Positions 42,991-52,072 of a stretch of DNA of 64,000 nt are shown in pieces. How positions within the stretch are numbered: position 1 is the stretch's first letter; every line of letters begins with the position of its first letter. The notes under the pieces are model-generated. The model had not been told where the DNA came from. It ran no database searches and worked only from the letters and a program-made list of their open reading frames with translations. Source of the stretch: Nitrosomonas sp. JL21 (lineage in GTDB: Bacteria; Pseudomonadota; Gammaproteobacteria; Burkholderiales; Nitrosomonadaceae). The stretch covers positions 1 to 64,000 of the forward strand of contig NZ_QRCB01000009.1 in assembly GCF_009833095.1 (NCBI RefSeq), read 5' to 3'. Position numbers and translations under genes: made by a program.

Positions 42991-43692
42991 TTATTTCAAA
43001 TTGACGATCCAGTGACGATACAAGCGGTCGGCAACCGCATTCAACGCCGCCACGCGCTCAGACAGATCCTTCTCGATATCTTCCAATGATTGCACGGATG
43101 GTTCATCGAGGCTGGCAAGTTCTTCCGCACCGACGCTGCACCAGTCGATCACCAGCCGTTCGGTCATTTCGACATGGCATTGCATGCCTAAATGCATGTC
43201 CAAGGCAAATGCCTGATTCTCACAGTAAGGACTGGATAGAATGCAGGTGGCACCGTCGGGAATACTGAAGGCTTCACCGTGCCAGTGAAATGAATTGAAG
43301 CTCGTTAAATCACCGAACCACTGCCGCGCGACGGAATTATCCGGCACGCTGACTTCGCCCCAGCCCATTTCCTTGACTGGATTGGCGCTGACCTCGCCGC
43401 CGAGCGCCTTGGCCATCAATTGCCCGCCCAGGCAATGCCCCAGCACCGGCATGTTTCCGTCGACTGCCTGCCGGATCAACGCTAACGAGGACGCGATCCA
43501 TGGCACATCATCATTGACGCTCATCGGACCGCCCATGAATACCAAGCCGCTGAATTCATTGACATCCTTTGGAACTGTCTCACCGGCGTCGATTTTGATC
43601 AGACGCCATGGAATATGATTGTTATCGAGAAATGTGGCAAAATAGCCTGGCCCTTCGATAGGAAGGTGTCTAAAAATTGCAATCGGCTTCAT
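42991..43692 (-). CDS. class-I glutamine amidotransferase-like protein
   Basis: The 233-residue protein has the nucleophile cysteine in VLGHCLGGQLMAKALGG (near residue 90) and the partner His-x-Glu in QCHVEMTE (about 170-177), so the triad is intact. It resembles GMP-synthase GATase-like proteins (YfeJ/GuaA N-domain type) that work alone. The amine acceptor is unknown. It is convergent with the DUF457 gene, with a 23-base gap. Confidence 0.85.
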   Translation of the reverse strand: MKPIAIFRHLPIEGPGYFATFLDNNHIPWRLIKIDAGETVPKDVNEFSGLVFMGGPMSVNDDVPWIASSLALIRQAVDGNMPVLGHCLGGQLMAKALGGEVSANPVKEMGWGEVSVPDNSVARQWFGDLTSFNSFHWHGEAFSIPDGATCILSSPYCENQAFALDMHLGMQCHVEMTERLVIDWCSVGAEELASLDEPSVQSLEDIEKDLSERVAALNAVADRLYRHWIVNLK

Positions 43693-43853
43693 GGATTTTT
43701 CCTGCCATAAATTTGAGTGATCTAATAACGAATTCTAGCCTGTTTCAGCCATTTTTTCTGAAAAGCAGGCATACTCTCTTAGAACCCTGTGAAACACAAT
43801 TACATCCGCGCTAATCATTTCTCCCTCATCATTGTTTCGAAACGGTGCATTCC

Positions 43854-45239
43854 ATGTCAGTAAGCAAGCCTACATTCGCTGATTTGGTCCGCATCGAGCA
43901 ATTACGCAAGATTGAATCCGCCAAAGCGGACGATTTGTCCTACGCCAGTATCAAAGACCTGCCGCGGTCCATCAGCGGTGATTTTCATTACTCGGAATTC
44001 ATCCATCGGCTTGCTATCCGGGCCAAACGCATGATCCAGGATAATGCGCTGGACACTGTGCTGCAGCAACCTCAAAAACAATACCGCCGCGCTCATCATA
44101 TTTGCGTGGCAGCCGGCATTCTTTTGGGTGGACTTGCCGCGAGTCAGGCAGTCAGCGGCGAATCCTCGACGCTGAATATTTATTGGTTGCTGGCGGTACT
44201 GTTGGGGTTCAATACGATTTCGTTATTGCTGTGGCTGTCCGGTGTGATGCTGAATCTGCAAAGCTTGAGCAGCGGCATTGTGGCGCAACTGGCAAGCTGG
44301 TTGCCTTACCGGCAAAAAAAAGAGCCCACCATCGCATCGCTGGCAACGCAGTCCTGGTGGGAAAGTTGCCTGACCGGTGAAGTTGGCAAATGGCGCGTCA
44401 GCGTATTGACGCATAAATTCTGGCTGGCGTATTTGGCGGCCGGCATAGTGCTGCTGGTGCTGCTCATGCTCGCCAAGCAATACAATTTTATCTGGGGAAC
44501 GACGTTACTTCCTGATAACACGCTACCCAAGCTCACACAGATTCTCGGCGCACCGCTGGAAGCGATGGGTTTGACCATTCCGAGCGATCCGCAAACCGTC
44601 GCCAGCCGCATCGGCATCAGCAAGCAGGACGCCGAGACACGTACAGCCTGGGCCAATTTCCTGATTGGCGTGCTGCTCGTGTATGGTTTCTTTCCTCGCC
44701 TGCTAATGCTGGGCTTGTCGCGCATCATGCAAGCGTGGAGGGAACGCCGCTTTAAGCTCGATTTGTATTTGCCCTATTACATCGACCTGCGTCAACGTCT
44801 CATGGCAAGAGAAATACGCGCTGAGATCGTCGACGCCGACCCTCTGGCAGGAGCCAAACCGGCTGAAGTGACACGTCCGCCGGAAAACTTGGCGCTACCC
44901 TCCAATGCCCAGGCATTTGGCATTGAACTCGATCAAACCACTCATTGGCCGAACTCGATGATCTGCCGCATCAATATCGTTGACCAGCAATCGCAAGACG
45001 AAGCCAAGGCGCTGATCAGCACCCTGAATGGCCCGCTCGTGCTGGGCGTTGCAGCCCATCGCTTGCCGGATCGTGGCGTGCAGCGCCTCATCAAGGAATT
45101 GGTGGATAGCACAGACAAGAAGCCTTGGCTGATTCTTCTGAGCAAGCCAGCGGCACCAGTCAGCAGCGCCCGTGAATTTGCCTGGTTCCGCCTGGCTGAA
45201 GTATGCGGCATTCCGGCAGAACATGTCATTACTCAATAA
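43854..45239 (+). CDS. DUF2868 membrane protein
   Basis: The 461-residue protein has an N-terminal soluble region, then two hydrophobic helices at about 87-105 and 115-140, two more near 195-215 and 270-290, and a C-terminal soluble domain of about 170 residues. Only a family-level call (DUF2868) is possible; it almost always stands next to a DUF3482 GTPase, as here, 3 bases away. No catalytic motif is visible. The ATG at 43854 is preferred; an in-frame GTG three codons upstream is less likely. Confidence 0.8.
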   Translation: MSVSKPTFADLVRIEQLRKIESAKADDLSYASIKDLPRSISGDFHYSEFIHRLAIRAKRMIQDNALDTVLQQPQKQYRRAHHICVAAGILLGGLAASQAVSGESSTLNIYWLLAVLLGFNTISLLLWLSGVMLNLQSLSSGIVAQLASWLPYRQKKEPTIASLATQSWWESCLTGEVGKWRVSVLTHKFWLAYLAAGIVLLVLLMLAKQYNFIWGTTLLPDNTLPKLTQILGAPLEAMGLTIPSDPQTVASRIGISKQDAETRTAWANFLIGVLLVYGFFPRLLMLGLSRIMQAWRERRFKLDLYLPYYIDLRQRLMAREIRAEIVDADPLAGAKPAEVTRPPENLALPSNAQAFGIELDQTTHWPNSMICRINIVDQQSQDEAKALISTLNGPLVLGVAAHRLPDRGVQRLIKELVDSTDKKPWLILLSKPAAPVSSAREFAWFRLAEVCGIPAEHVITQ

Positions 45240-45242
45240 CGT

Positions 45243-46640
45243 ATGGCCAATCATCCTCATCATAGCAACGCATTGCTCAATGTCGCGGTAGTCGGTCACA
45301 CCAACACCGGCAAAACCTCATTGATCCGGACGATACTGCGCAGTACCGAGTTCGGCGTCATCGAAGATGCGGCAGGAACTACCCGGCATGTCGAACAAGC
45401 GACCATTTCTGCCGATAATGAACCCATTTTGAACGTGTATGATACGCCCGGGCTGGAAGACTCCCGGGCGCTGCATGCCCATATCAAGAAATTGCAGGCC
45501 AAATCGAGATTGTTATTGCCAGCGCAGGTACTGGAACATTTCGTCACGCATGTTGCCGTAAACGATCCATTGGAGCAGGAAGCCAAAGTCATCCGCCAAG
45601 TCCTACGCAGCGATATCCTGTTATATATTATTGACGTACGCGAACCCTTCCTGGAGAAATACCGGCTGGAACTGGACATACTCACGCAGGCGGCAAAGCC
45701 GATCGTTCCCGTCTTCAATTTCATTGCCGGGCATCAGCAGGAACTTGCGCTATGGCGCCAGAACCTTGCTGCCTATAATATGCACGCAACGCTGGAATTC
45801 GATACCGTGGCATTTACTTTTGAAGCCGAAAAACGCCTTTATCAGAAAATGCAGACCCTGGCGGAAACTTATTACACGCCGTTGCAAAAGCTGATCGATT
45901 ACCGCGCCAAACTCTGGAATCAACTCTGTCTTTCCGGCGCCAAACGAATAGCAGACTTGATCGTCAGCGTGGCTTGCTATCGCGAGAACAAGATGATGAA
46001 GCATCATCAGATTGCAAATTCTTTAACCGAAGATCGGCTGCATGACTTTGTCCGCAAAGCCGAGCAACGTTGTTTACATGACTTATTGTCGCTGTTCAAT
46101 TTCCTCGAAAAGGATGTCGCCATTCAGAACATCCCCGTCAGCAATGGCCAGTGGCAACTGGATATTTTCGCTCCCGGTATCCTCAAAGCCTACGGGCTCG
46201 ATCTTGGCAGCGCCGCCGCCAAAGGAGCCGCCGCAGGCGCGGGCATCGATCTGATGGTTGGCGGCATGAGTCTGGGCGCAGCCAGCGCACTCGGCGCACT
46301 TGCCGGTGCGGGCTGGTCGACGTTCAAGCGCTATGGCGATGAAATCAAAGCAACGGTCCAAGGCACGACATGGCAGTGTGCTGACGAAAACACGCTCCGG
46401 GTGCTCTATCTGCGGCAGAAACATCTTTTGAAAAAGCTGATGCACCGCGGACACGCCGCACAGGATGCATTGCAGGTCGACCAGGTTGATCTTGAAAAAC
46501 TCCCCGATCAATGGAATAAATTAATCAGCGCATTACGTCAGAATCCGACTTGGCAGGATTCGTCCGTGGCACGTAATGCCCATCCTCAATTCCGCGACAT
46601 AGAAGCCAAGCTTGTGGATGCGCTTCTGGACGAACGCTAG
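45243..46640 (+). CDS. DUF3482 GTPase
   Basis: The 465-residue protein has an N-terminal TRAFAC GTPase domain of the Era/EngA type. It has G1 GHTNTGKTS (residues 18-26), a G2-like AAGTTRHVE and G3 DTPG (67-70). The G4 NKxD is not kept; the place reads VPVFNFIAG. After about residue 200 comes a helical region, and around 315-355 a Gly/Ala-rich stretch that may enter the membrane (AAAKGAAAGAGIDLMVGGMS). It forms a pair with the DUF2868 membrane protein. Function unknown; a membrane-associated GTPase switch is inferred. Confidence 0.85.
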   Translation: MANHPHHSNALLNVAVVGHTNTGKTSLIRTILRSTEFGVIEDAAGTTRHVEQATISADNEPILNVYDTPGLEDSRALHAHIKKLQAKSRLLLPAQVLEHFVTHVAVNDPLEQEAKVIRQVLRSDILLYIIDVREPFLEKYRLELDILTQAAKPIVPVFNFIAGHQQELALWRQNLAAYNMHATLEFDTVAFTFEAEKRLYQKMQTLAETYYTPLQKLIDYRAKLWNQLCLSGAKRIADLIVSVACYRENKMMKHHQIANSLTEDRLHDFVRKAEQRCLHDLLSLFNFLEKDVAIQNIPVSNGQWQLDIFAPGILKAYGLDLGSAAAKGAAAGAGIDLMVGGMSLGAASALGALAGAGWSTFKRYGDEIKATVQGTTWQCADENTLRVLYLRQKHLLKKLMHRGHAAQDALQVDQVDLEKLPDQWNKLISALRQNPTWQDSSVARNAHPQFRDIEAKLVDALLDER

Positions 46641-47174
46641 ATCCATCTCAGTGCAAACTTGCATCGCTGGATTTACCCTCCCATTCTATCCCTCTCGTTT
46701 TGCTTTGAATTTCCGGCGATTTAAGTTCCTCCGTTGACGCCCCTCATCCTGCCAAGCTGCATATCCACAACCGTTTCTTCATTCGATGAGGAATGGCATT
46801 ATTTCTACGCTTATCCGACACTTCTCCCCTTAAATTAACCGGCAATACGCCGATATTGGATATGGCATAAGCGGAACACGCGGATGAAAGTACTGAAGTT
46901 GATCACTGAACTGCCGTAATCAATTTTTCTAAGGAAGCTGAAAAAGTTGCGAGCAATTTTAAGTGCGCAGGAATTGAGCGGAAAGTGCGGTTTACAAGAA
47001 ATATATGCGCATATTAACTGATTTCAGCCAACGCCTGACCGAATGCAGTAATTTTTCAGAGCTTCCTAAAACTATTCGGATTGTCGGCATGCTGCAACGG
47101 GAAGACAAAAGCACTGATGACATATCCCGGCACTGCCGATAATTTGATCGCTTTTTTTGACGAGTGAAATGTAG
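46641..47174. other. 534-base intergenic region with an imperfect inverted repeat
   Basis: No gene is supported. The right part holds two inverted arms (46924-46950 and 47044-47073) that bound about 150 bases; see the repeat entry. The left 270 bases show nothing recognisable. Confidence 0.5.
46924..47073. repeat. inverted-repeat element, MITE-like
   Basis: The left arm (46924-46950) is the approximate reverse complement of the right arm (47044-47073). Their common core, TTTTTCAG followed by CTTCCT, also appears near 28930-28949 and, less exactly, near 36314-36334 and 54351-54372. The arms enclose no open frame. A small non-autonomous element or old IS remnant is inferred. Confidence 0.45.
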
Positions 47175-48017
47175 ATGGATCCCTGTACGATAGTCACCAA
47201 TATTCGTTCAATTTTTTCCTTACCGGATGTTGTCGTTCGCATCAATGAATTGATCGATGCCGGCGAAACGACCAATCTCGAGCTGGAACGGGTGATTCTG
47301 AACGATCCGGCGTTAACGGCAAAACTGCTGAAGTTTGCCAATAGCTCCTATTTTGGACTTTCCGGAAGAGTCGACACGGTATTGCGGGCCATTTCCATCA
47401 TCGGCCACAAAGAACTCAGAAATTTAGTGGTCGCGTCATCAGTGACGGAAACCTTCAAGGATATTCCGTCGAATTTGGTGAACATGGACACGTTCTGGTA
47501 CCACAGCGTGACGAGTGGCGTTACTGCGCGTCTATTGGCTTCCAGTGTCGACAGCAGGGAACGCTTCTTTATTGCCGGATTATTGCATGGTGTGGGCCGT
47601 CTGATCCTGTTCAGTCAATATCCGAAAGAATCGGCCAAGGTTTTGAGTTGTATCAATCAAGGCGAAGAAGCCGCCATTCATGCCGAACGTAAATTTTTTG
47701 GCTTCACCCACGCTCAGTTGGGCGCTGAGCTATTGCGCCAATGGCGCTTACCGGTAAACATCTGGAAGACAGTTGAATTCCAACTGGACCCGATGCATGA
47801 AGAAACCTACAAATATGACGCCAGCACATTGTGCGCCGCCGTCAATATCGCCAATTTCATCCAGCCCTGCACCAATCAAAAGGCGAATGGTGAGAAATCC
47901 ATACCGACGCATGCATTCGAAGCCTGGAATTTGTTGGGGCTGACGCCTGAGATCATAGAATCGGTGATCGCCGTGACCAGACTGCAAGTGATTGAGTTAT
48001 TCAATATCGTGAGATAA
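47175..48017 (+). CDS. HDOD domain protein
   Basis: The 280-residue protein consists almost entirely of an HDOD domain. It has IFSLPDVVVRINELI, ILNDPALTAKLLKFANSSYFG (about 36-56, partly quoted), the ISIIGHKELRNLVVASSV region and FIAGLLHGVGRLIL. HDOD proteins have lost the HD metal site and act in signalling, often with c-di-GMP or pili. No extra domain is attached. It is monocistronic and convergent with the acyltransferase gene. Confidence 0.87.
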   Translation: MDPCTIVTNIRSIFSLPDVVVRINELIDAGETTNLELERVILNDPALTAKLLKFANSSYFGLSGRVDTVLRAISIIGHKELRNLVVASSVTETFKDIPSNLVNMDTFWYHSVTSGVTARLLASSVDSRERFFIAGLLHGVGRLILFSQYPKESAKVLSCINQGEEAAIHAERKFFGFTHAQLGAELLRQWRLPVNIWKTVEFQLDPMHEETYKYDASTLCAAVNIANFIQPCTNQKANGEKSIPTHAFEAWNLLGLTPEIIESVIAVTRLQVIELFNIVR

Positions 48018-48129
48018 GTGTAGTGCTTACTGCCTGCTTCTTGGTCGCTTCCGCCAAAATATTACGTTTCGCAGCAAGTACCGAGATTCAATCTTTTAAT
48101 CTGCGAGCACGCAATTTCATCCCGGTGCT

Positions 48130-49224
48130 TCAAACGCCGGCAAACATCACCAATAATCCGGAAGCCAGAAACCCGCTCGGCAATGCGATATGCAGCGGTT
48201 TGCTGACAGGACGCTCCTCGAACCATTTGAAAAGCATGATGCCGACACCGACGCTGGCGCAAAGTGCCAGCATCAAACCCCATAGCTGAACCATCGGCTG
48301 GTGCGGCAAGAATCTGAAGAAGGCGGCATTGATGGCCAGCGAAACCGGGAAATGAATCAGAAAGATCGAATAGGAAGCACGTCCAATAAAAATCACACAC
48401 TTCGGGATATACACATGTCTCAACGCATCGTAATAATGAACCAATCCGATGAGCAACATGGTGCCGCCTGCCACCGCCAGGCGTGAACGAAAATCGACCA
48501 TCAGCGCCAAGAAAATCAGCCCGATCAGCATGATCAGCCACAACCACCGATAACGGCTCTCTAAAACCCAATACACCAAAACCCCAAGCCCGTACGAACC
48601 AAAAAAATACAACGCCGTTTCGTCCCAAACCGGATGACGATTAAAAAAGAACAACGATGCGGCTGTCAGAACGAAAATGAGCGTAAAACTCGGCCATGGC
48701 ATAACTTGCAATTGCGAATGATGAATCTGGAAATGCTTGCTAATCCATAGCAACAGCACCGTTAACGCAAATAACTGAAGATCAATGGCGACATACCAAA
48801 CACCAGCCGATAACGCCTCTTGGTCAAGCAGATTTTGCAACAACATGACGTGCGCCAGCAGTTGAAAAAAATTCGGCGCTGACGGAATCGAGTCATGGGA
48901 CATCCAAATCCTCGCAAGGGCCGCGCAACCTATCGCCACCGTCAACGCAACGAGATAAGGCGTAATCAATCGTACATACCGTTGCTGAATCAGCCGCATG
49001 GGATGCGTGACGATGGATCGGCCGTGGGGCGCCAGTTTTGCCGCTAATAAAAAACCTGAAATGACAAAAAACATGTGCACCACGATTCTGCCATACTCGC
49101 GCAACCAATCGATCACAGCAGGCAGCAGCGGATACGCGATGCTCGACATGGGCCCGTACATGGCAAGATGATGCATTACGATCACCAAGCAGCAAGCCGC
49201 TTTCAATGCATCGATCAAGGGCAT
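48130..49224 (-). CDS. acyltransferase 3 family membrane protein
   Basis: The 364-residue protein has about ten hydrophobic segments and matches the OafA/NodX-type acyltransferase 3 family. It has PLIDALKAACCLVIVMHHLAMYG at the N-terminus (partly quoted), the second histidine-bearing helix VVHMFFVISGFLLAAKL, and SYSIFLIHFPVSLAIN near the C-terminus. It probably O-acylates a cell-surface sugar. The frame continues upstream to 49392, but that extension lacks family sequence and a site; the Met at 49224 matches family starts although its ribosome binding site is weak. Confidence 0.85.
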   Translation of the reverse strand: MPLIDALKAACCLVIVMHHLAMYGPMSSIAYPLLPAVIDWLREYGRIVVHMFFVISGFLLAAKLAPHGRSIVTHPMRLIQQRYVRLITPYLVALTVAIGCAALARIWMSHDSIPSAPNFFQLLAHVMLLQNLLDQEALSAGVWYVAIDLQLFALTVLLLWISKHFQIHHSQLQVMPWPSFTLIFVLTAASLFFFNRHPVWDETALYFFGSYGLGVLVYWVLESRYRWLWLIMLIGLIFLALMVDFRSRLAVAGGTMLLIGLVHYYDALRHVYIPKCVIFIGRASYSIFLIHFPVSLAINAAFFRFLPHQPMVQLWGLMLALCASVGVGIMLFKWFEERPVSKPLHIALPSGFLASGLLVMFAGV

Positions 49225-49407
49225 TCGGGACGAATGTTGGGAAGGAATTTTGCTATTATTAATGGCAAACAAAGAACAATAGAATATGCTTGAATACAAC
49301 CACTCGACCAATAGTGTCTTGCATACTAACATGCTATGAGTTGCGAGGCTACTTAGCTTCTCAGCTTTGGTGGAGCTTTTTTCGACACTCACTCAGGAAA
49401 CCATAAC

Positions 49408-49920
49408 ATTATCGAATCACATCATCTGTACGATATTGCGAGCAATGTCGGAATCCACCTGGTGGAATCCGGGTTGATGCTGGTTACGGCCGAATCATGT
49501 ACCGGCGGCTGGTTAGGTCAGGCAGTGACCGCAATCTCGGGCAGTTCAAGCTGGTACGATCGCGGCTTCATCACTTACAGCAACGCCGCCAAATGTGAAA
49601 TGCTGGGAGTTCAGTCAACCACGCTGGAACACTATGGCGCCGTATCGCCTCAAACCGCCCGGGAAATGGTTCTGGGAGCGCTCAACCGCAGTCACGCCCA
49701 GATCGGTGTTTCCATTACCGGCATTGCAGGGCCTGAAGGAGGCACCGCTACAAAACCGGTAGGAACGGTCTGTTTCGCGTGGGCAATGAAACAGGGGAAT
49801 GTACATCAGCTAACGCGTCTGTTTCCAGGAGATCGCGACGAAATTCGCAGCCTGGCAGTCGCTACCGCATTGCAGGGCATACTTGAAATACTGAACGATG
49901 CAACACCCTCTATAGCTTGA
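49408..49920 (+). CDS. pncC: CinA C-terminal family nicotinamide-nucleotide amidase, probable ATT start
   Basis: The 170-residue protein is a PncC/CinA_C amidase that deamidates NMN to nicotinate mononucleotide in pyridine-nucleotide recycling. Motifs are TAESCTGGWLGQAVT, GSSSWYDRGFITYSNAAK, GAVSPQTAREM and GIAGPEGGTATKPVGTVCFAWA (partly quoted). The first ATG/GTG in frame (49462) would cut the conserved first helix LYDIASNVGIHL, which is encoded upstream. Only ATT/ATC codons at 49408-49413 can begin it; AGGA lies nine bases before. A non-AUG start is therefore likely, as in ruvC. Confidence 0.85.
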   Translation: MIESHHLYDIASNVGIHLVESGLMLVTAESCTGGWLGQAVTAISGSSSWYDRGFITYSNAAKCEMLGVQSTTLEHYGAVSPQTAREMVLGALNRSHAQIGVSITGIAGPEGGTATKPVGTVCFAWAMKQGNVHQLTRLFPGDRDEIRSLAVATALQGILEILNDATPSIA

Positions 49921-49940
49921 AACAAGGCAGCGATGTCGAA

Positions 49941-50558
49941 TCAGTGCTCGCCCGATTGCTGACTGGTCTGAGAAATAATCCGGTCGCAATAGGCAATGGC
50001 GATGGCTGAAAGCAGAAATGCCATGTGAATGCCGGTCTGTGCAAGCAGTGTTTTTTCATCATAGGAACTGGCGTTGATGAAGGTCTTCAGTAAATGGATC
50101 GACGAAATGCCGATAATGGCCGTCGCCAATTTCACCTTCAATACCGATGCATTGACATGCGACAGCCATTCCGGTTGATCGGGATGGCCTTCCAGATTCA
50201 TGCGGGACACGAACGTTTCATATCCGCCTATGATGACCATAATCAGCAGATTCGAAATCATCACCACATCGATCAATCCCAGAACCACCAGCATGATCGC
50301 CGTTTCGGTCAGTTTAGTCGGCCTCTCGGCGCCCTTGATGGTAACGGTGTCGAGAATATGCTGCAATGAAGTAGGATTGCCCATCACAGCGCCGATCAGA
50401 TCGGTCAATTCCACCCAGAAATGAAACACATAGACACACTGCGCCAGAACCAATCCGAGATATAACGGCAATTGCAGCCAGCGGGTGAAAAACAGAAAAT
50501 AGGCAATGCGGGGAATTTTGATGGCCGGGGGAATACCGGATTTATCGTTCTGTTCCAT
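49941..50558 (-). CDS. UPF0114 (YqhA) family membrane protein
   Basis: The 205-residue inner-membrane protein has about four hydrophobic segments (about 27-47, 87-110, 140-165, 173-195) and family sequence DVVMISNLLIMVIIGGYETFVSRM and KVKLATAIIGISSIHLLKTFI (partly quoted). It is longer than E. coli YqhA (164) at both ends. Function unknown. It is convergent with pncC, 20 bases apart. Confidence 0.88.
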   Translation of the reverse strand: MEQNDKSGIPPAIKIPRIAYFLFFTRWLQLPLYLGLVLAQCVYVFHFWVELTDLIGAVMGNPTSLQHILDTVTIKGAERPTKLTETAIMLVVLGLIDVVMISNLLIMVIIGGYETFVSRMNLEGHPDQPEWLSHVNASVLKVKLATAIIGISSIHLLKTFINASSYDEKTLLAQTGIHMAFLLSAIAIAYCDRIISQTSQQSGEH

Positions 50559-50766
50559 AACTTTCTATCAGATTAAAAAATGCCGCAAGAATAGCACAAC
50601 AGGGGTTAAAAATATGTGGATTCCTTGAATATTGGAGATTTTGGGCTGTTCACTTCGAATTTCAAGCGCAGCTACGAAATAGTTTGTCTTTTGGCTTTAC
50701 GTTTTTCCATAGCCATTGGCGCGTAATTTCGAGGGAATGGAGCTACTACACAGCAATTTAAATAAA

Positions 50767-50961
50767 TCACGCCATTTCAGTTTCGGTCAATCCGGCTAGC
50801 AAGGTTTCAGGGGCAATATCCTGTTCATGAAGCCACGTCATAGCTCCGAATACAATTCTTGCTTGATTGAAATAATGCACATCACGTAACTCCCGAAAAA
50901 CACCGTGATGGAGATACGGTTTCATATCGAAAATCCTCTGCGGCCATTCGCTAGTTCCCAA
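50767..50961 (-). pseudogene. DUF2442 gene remnant
   Basis: Minus-strand residues FDMKPYLHHGVFRELRDVHYF, QARIVFGAMTW and HEQDIAPETLL match the C-terminal half of DUF2442 proteins. The conserved N-terminal part is missing, replaced by a piece joined from the neighbouring frame. Gene probably broken. Confidence 0.6.
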
Positions 50962-51092
50962 TCTGCCACCAATTCATCGCGATGAAGTTCAATCCATGCT
51001 TGTACTAATCGCAATTGTTTCCGTAGCAATTCTCCTGCAATGATTTCCCCATCATCAAATCTCCTGTTGTAGTTTGAGTTGACAAAAGAAGC
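50922..51092 (-). pseudogene. DUF4160 gene remnant
   Basis: In another minus-strand frame, DDGEIIAGELLRKQLRLVQAW followed by IELHRDELVADWELANG matches the C-terminal end of DUF4160 proteins. No start or N-terminal half is present; upstream the frame closes with a stop at about 51093. It runs directly into the DUF2442 remnant, so the pair has lost the junction and both missing halves. The intact pair resembles toxin-antitoxin-like small gene pairs. Confidence 0.55.
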
Positions 51093-51181
51093 TCAATATT
51101 TAGCGTACGGGATAATCTCTTTGTTTTAACGCTATTTGACGCCGAGCTCTATCCACCAATTCGATATACTTCGCTGCAATA

Positions 51182-51802
51182 TTATTGATAAATAGCATTA
51201 TTATGGAATAGCCATCCATTTTCATGAATTCCGGCGGGATCATGATGTGTCCAATGGATCACTCCGCCTTTATCATTCCACTCGTACTCACCAAAAAATT
51301 CAATCTGATCATTTAAAAACAATTCATTAATTCTTGGTGCTAAATCAATATTGTGAGAAATCAATAGCGTTTGTTTTGACTTCAATTCGATTACAAATCT
51401 TTGATGACGACTGCCATTAAGGTCATCAGATAATATGGCAACTACAGTTCCGGTTCCATAGACTTGCACATTGCTTCGAGCTTCAGCAAAAACTTTTGCT
51501 AACAATGTATCCCCATCGGGTTCTACTGTAACAAAATCAGAAATTAGACCTACTTTCAACAATCCATTAAAAGCATTTCCATAAACATAGACCTCATGAT
51601 CTTTGGTTCCGATATAAATATCGGTATCCGGATAATACCGCGCCAAATACTCATCCAAAGCAACAGTTTTAGTCCCAGCATGATTAAAAAATTGTGGATA
51701 AGATTTTTCGGCAAAATCAAATAATTTATTACTATCAGCCAGAAAATTCTCAGCAAATGATATTGATGGAATTAATAACAAAAGAATAAAAATAAATTTC
51801 AT
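51182..51802 (-). CDS. exported DUF3465-type protein
   Basis: The 206-residue protein has a signal peptide (FIFILLLLIPSISFA, cleavage before ENFL), a middle region of about 80 residues with YIGTKDHEVYVYGNAFNG, and a C-terminal DUF3465 domain (about 110-206) with GTGTVVAILSDDLNGSRHQRF and WTHHDPAGIHENGWL. The ATG at 51802 begins directly at the signal peptide and replaces a 15-codon extension. Function unknown; periplasmic. Middle region resembles a repeat found in other Nitrosomonas-type exported proteins (inference). Confidence 0.8.
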   Translation of the reverse strand: MKFIFILLLLIPSISFAENFLADSNKLFDFAEKSYPQFFNHAGTKTVALDEYLARYYPDTDIYIGTKDHEVYVYGNAFNGLLKVGLISDFVTVEPDGDTLLAKVFAEARSNVQVYGTGTVVAILSDDLNGSRHQRFVIELKSKQTLLISHNIDLAPRINELFLNDQIEFFGEYEWNDKGGVIHWTHHDPAGIHENGWLFHNNAIYQ

Positions 51803-52013
51803 AACTAAATTTCTACTCCTAAAGTAGCTATTCACGATAACCAACAAGACTTTTCTGTTACGGTAGAAATCTTCCGATTCTGAGATGTTTAAGAACTTAT
51901 GATATTTTTTTAGGTCTGAAAATGATCAAAACATCAGTTAATCAATCAGTTAAGATTTATTTGTATTTTACTCAGAGAGCAAAGAAAATAGCGATGACTT
52001 CATCAATACAAAT

Positions 52014-52048
52014 AAAAAACCCGGAAGCTAATGCTTCCGGGTTTTTTA
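52014..52048 (-). terminator. terminator of the mcl-mtkA-mtkB unit
   Basis: An 11-base stem AACCCGGAAGC / GCTTCCGGGTT with a 4-base loop and flanking A and T runs lies 25 bases past the mtkB stop on the minus strand. Confidence 0.9.
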
Positions 52049-52072
52049 TTCTAACAATAACTTCTGTTACAG

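Noticed and set aside
48062..48628. Minus-strand 188-codon frame inside the acyltransferase gene
   Set aside because: Shadow frame; the acyltransferase frame has the membrane and family motifs.
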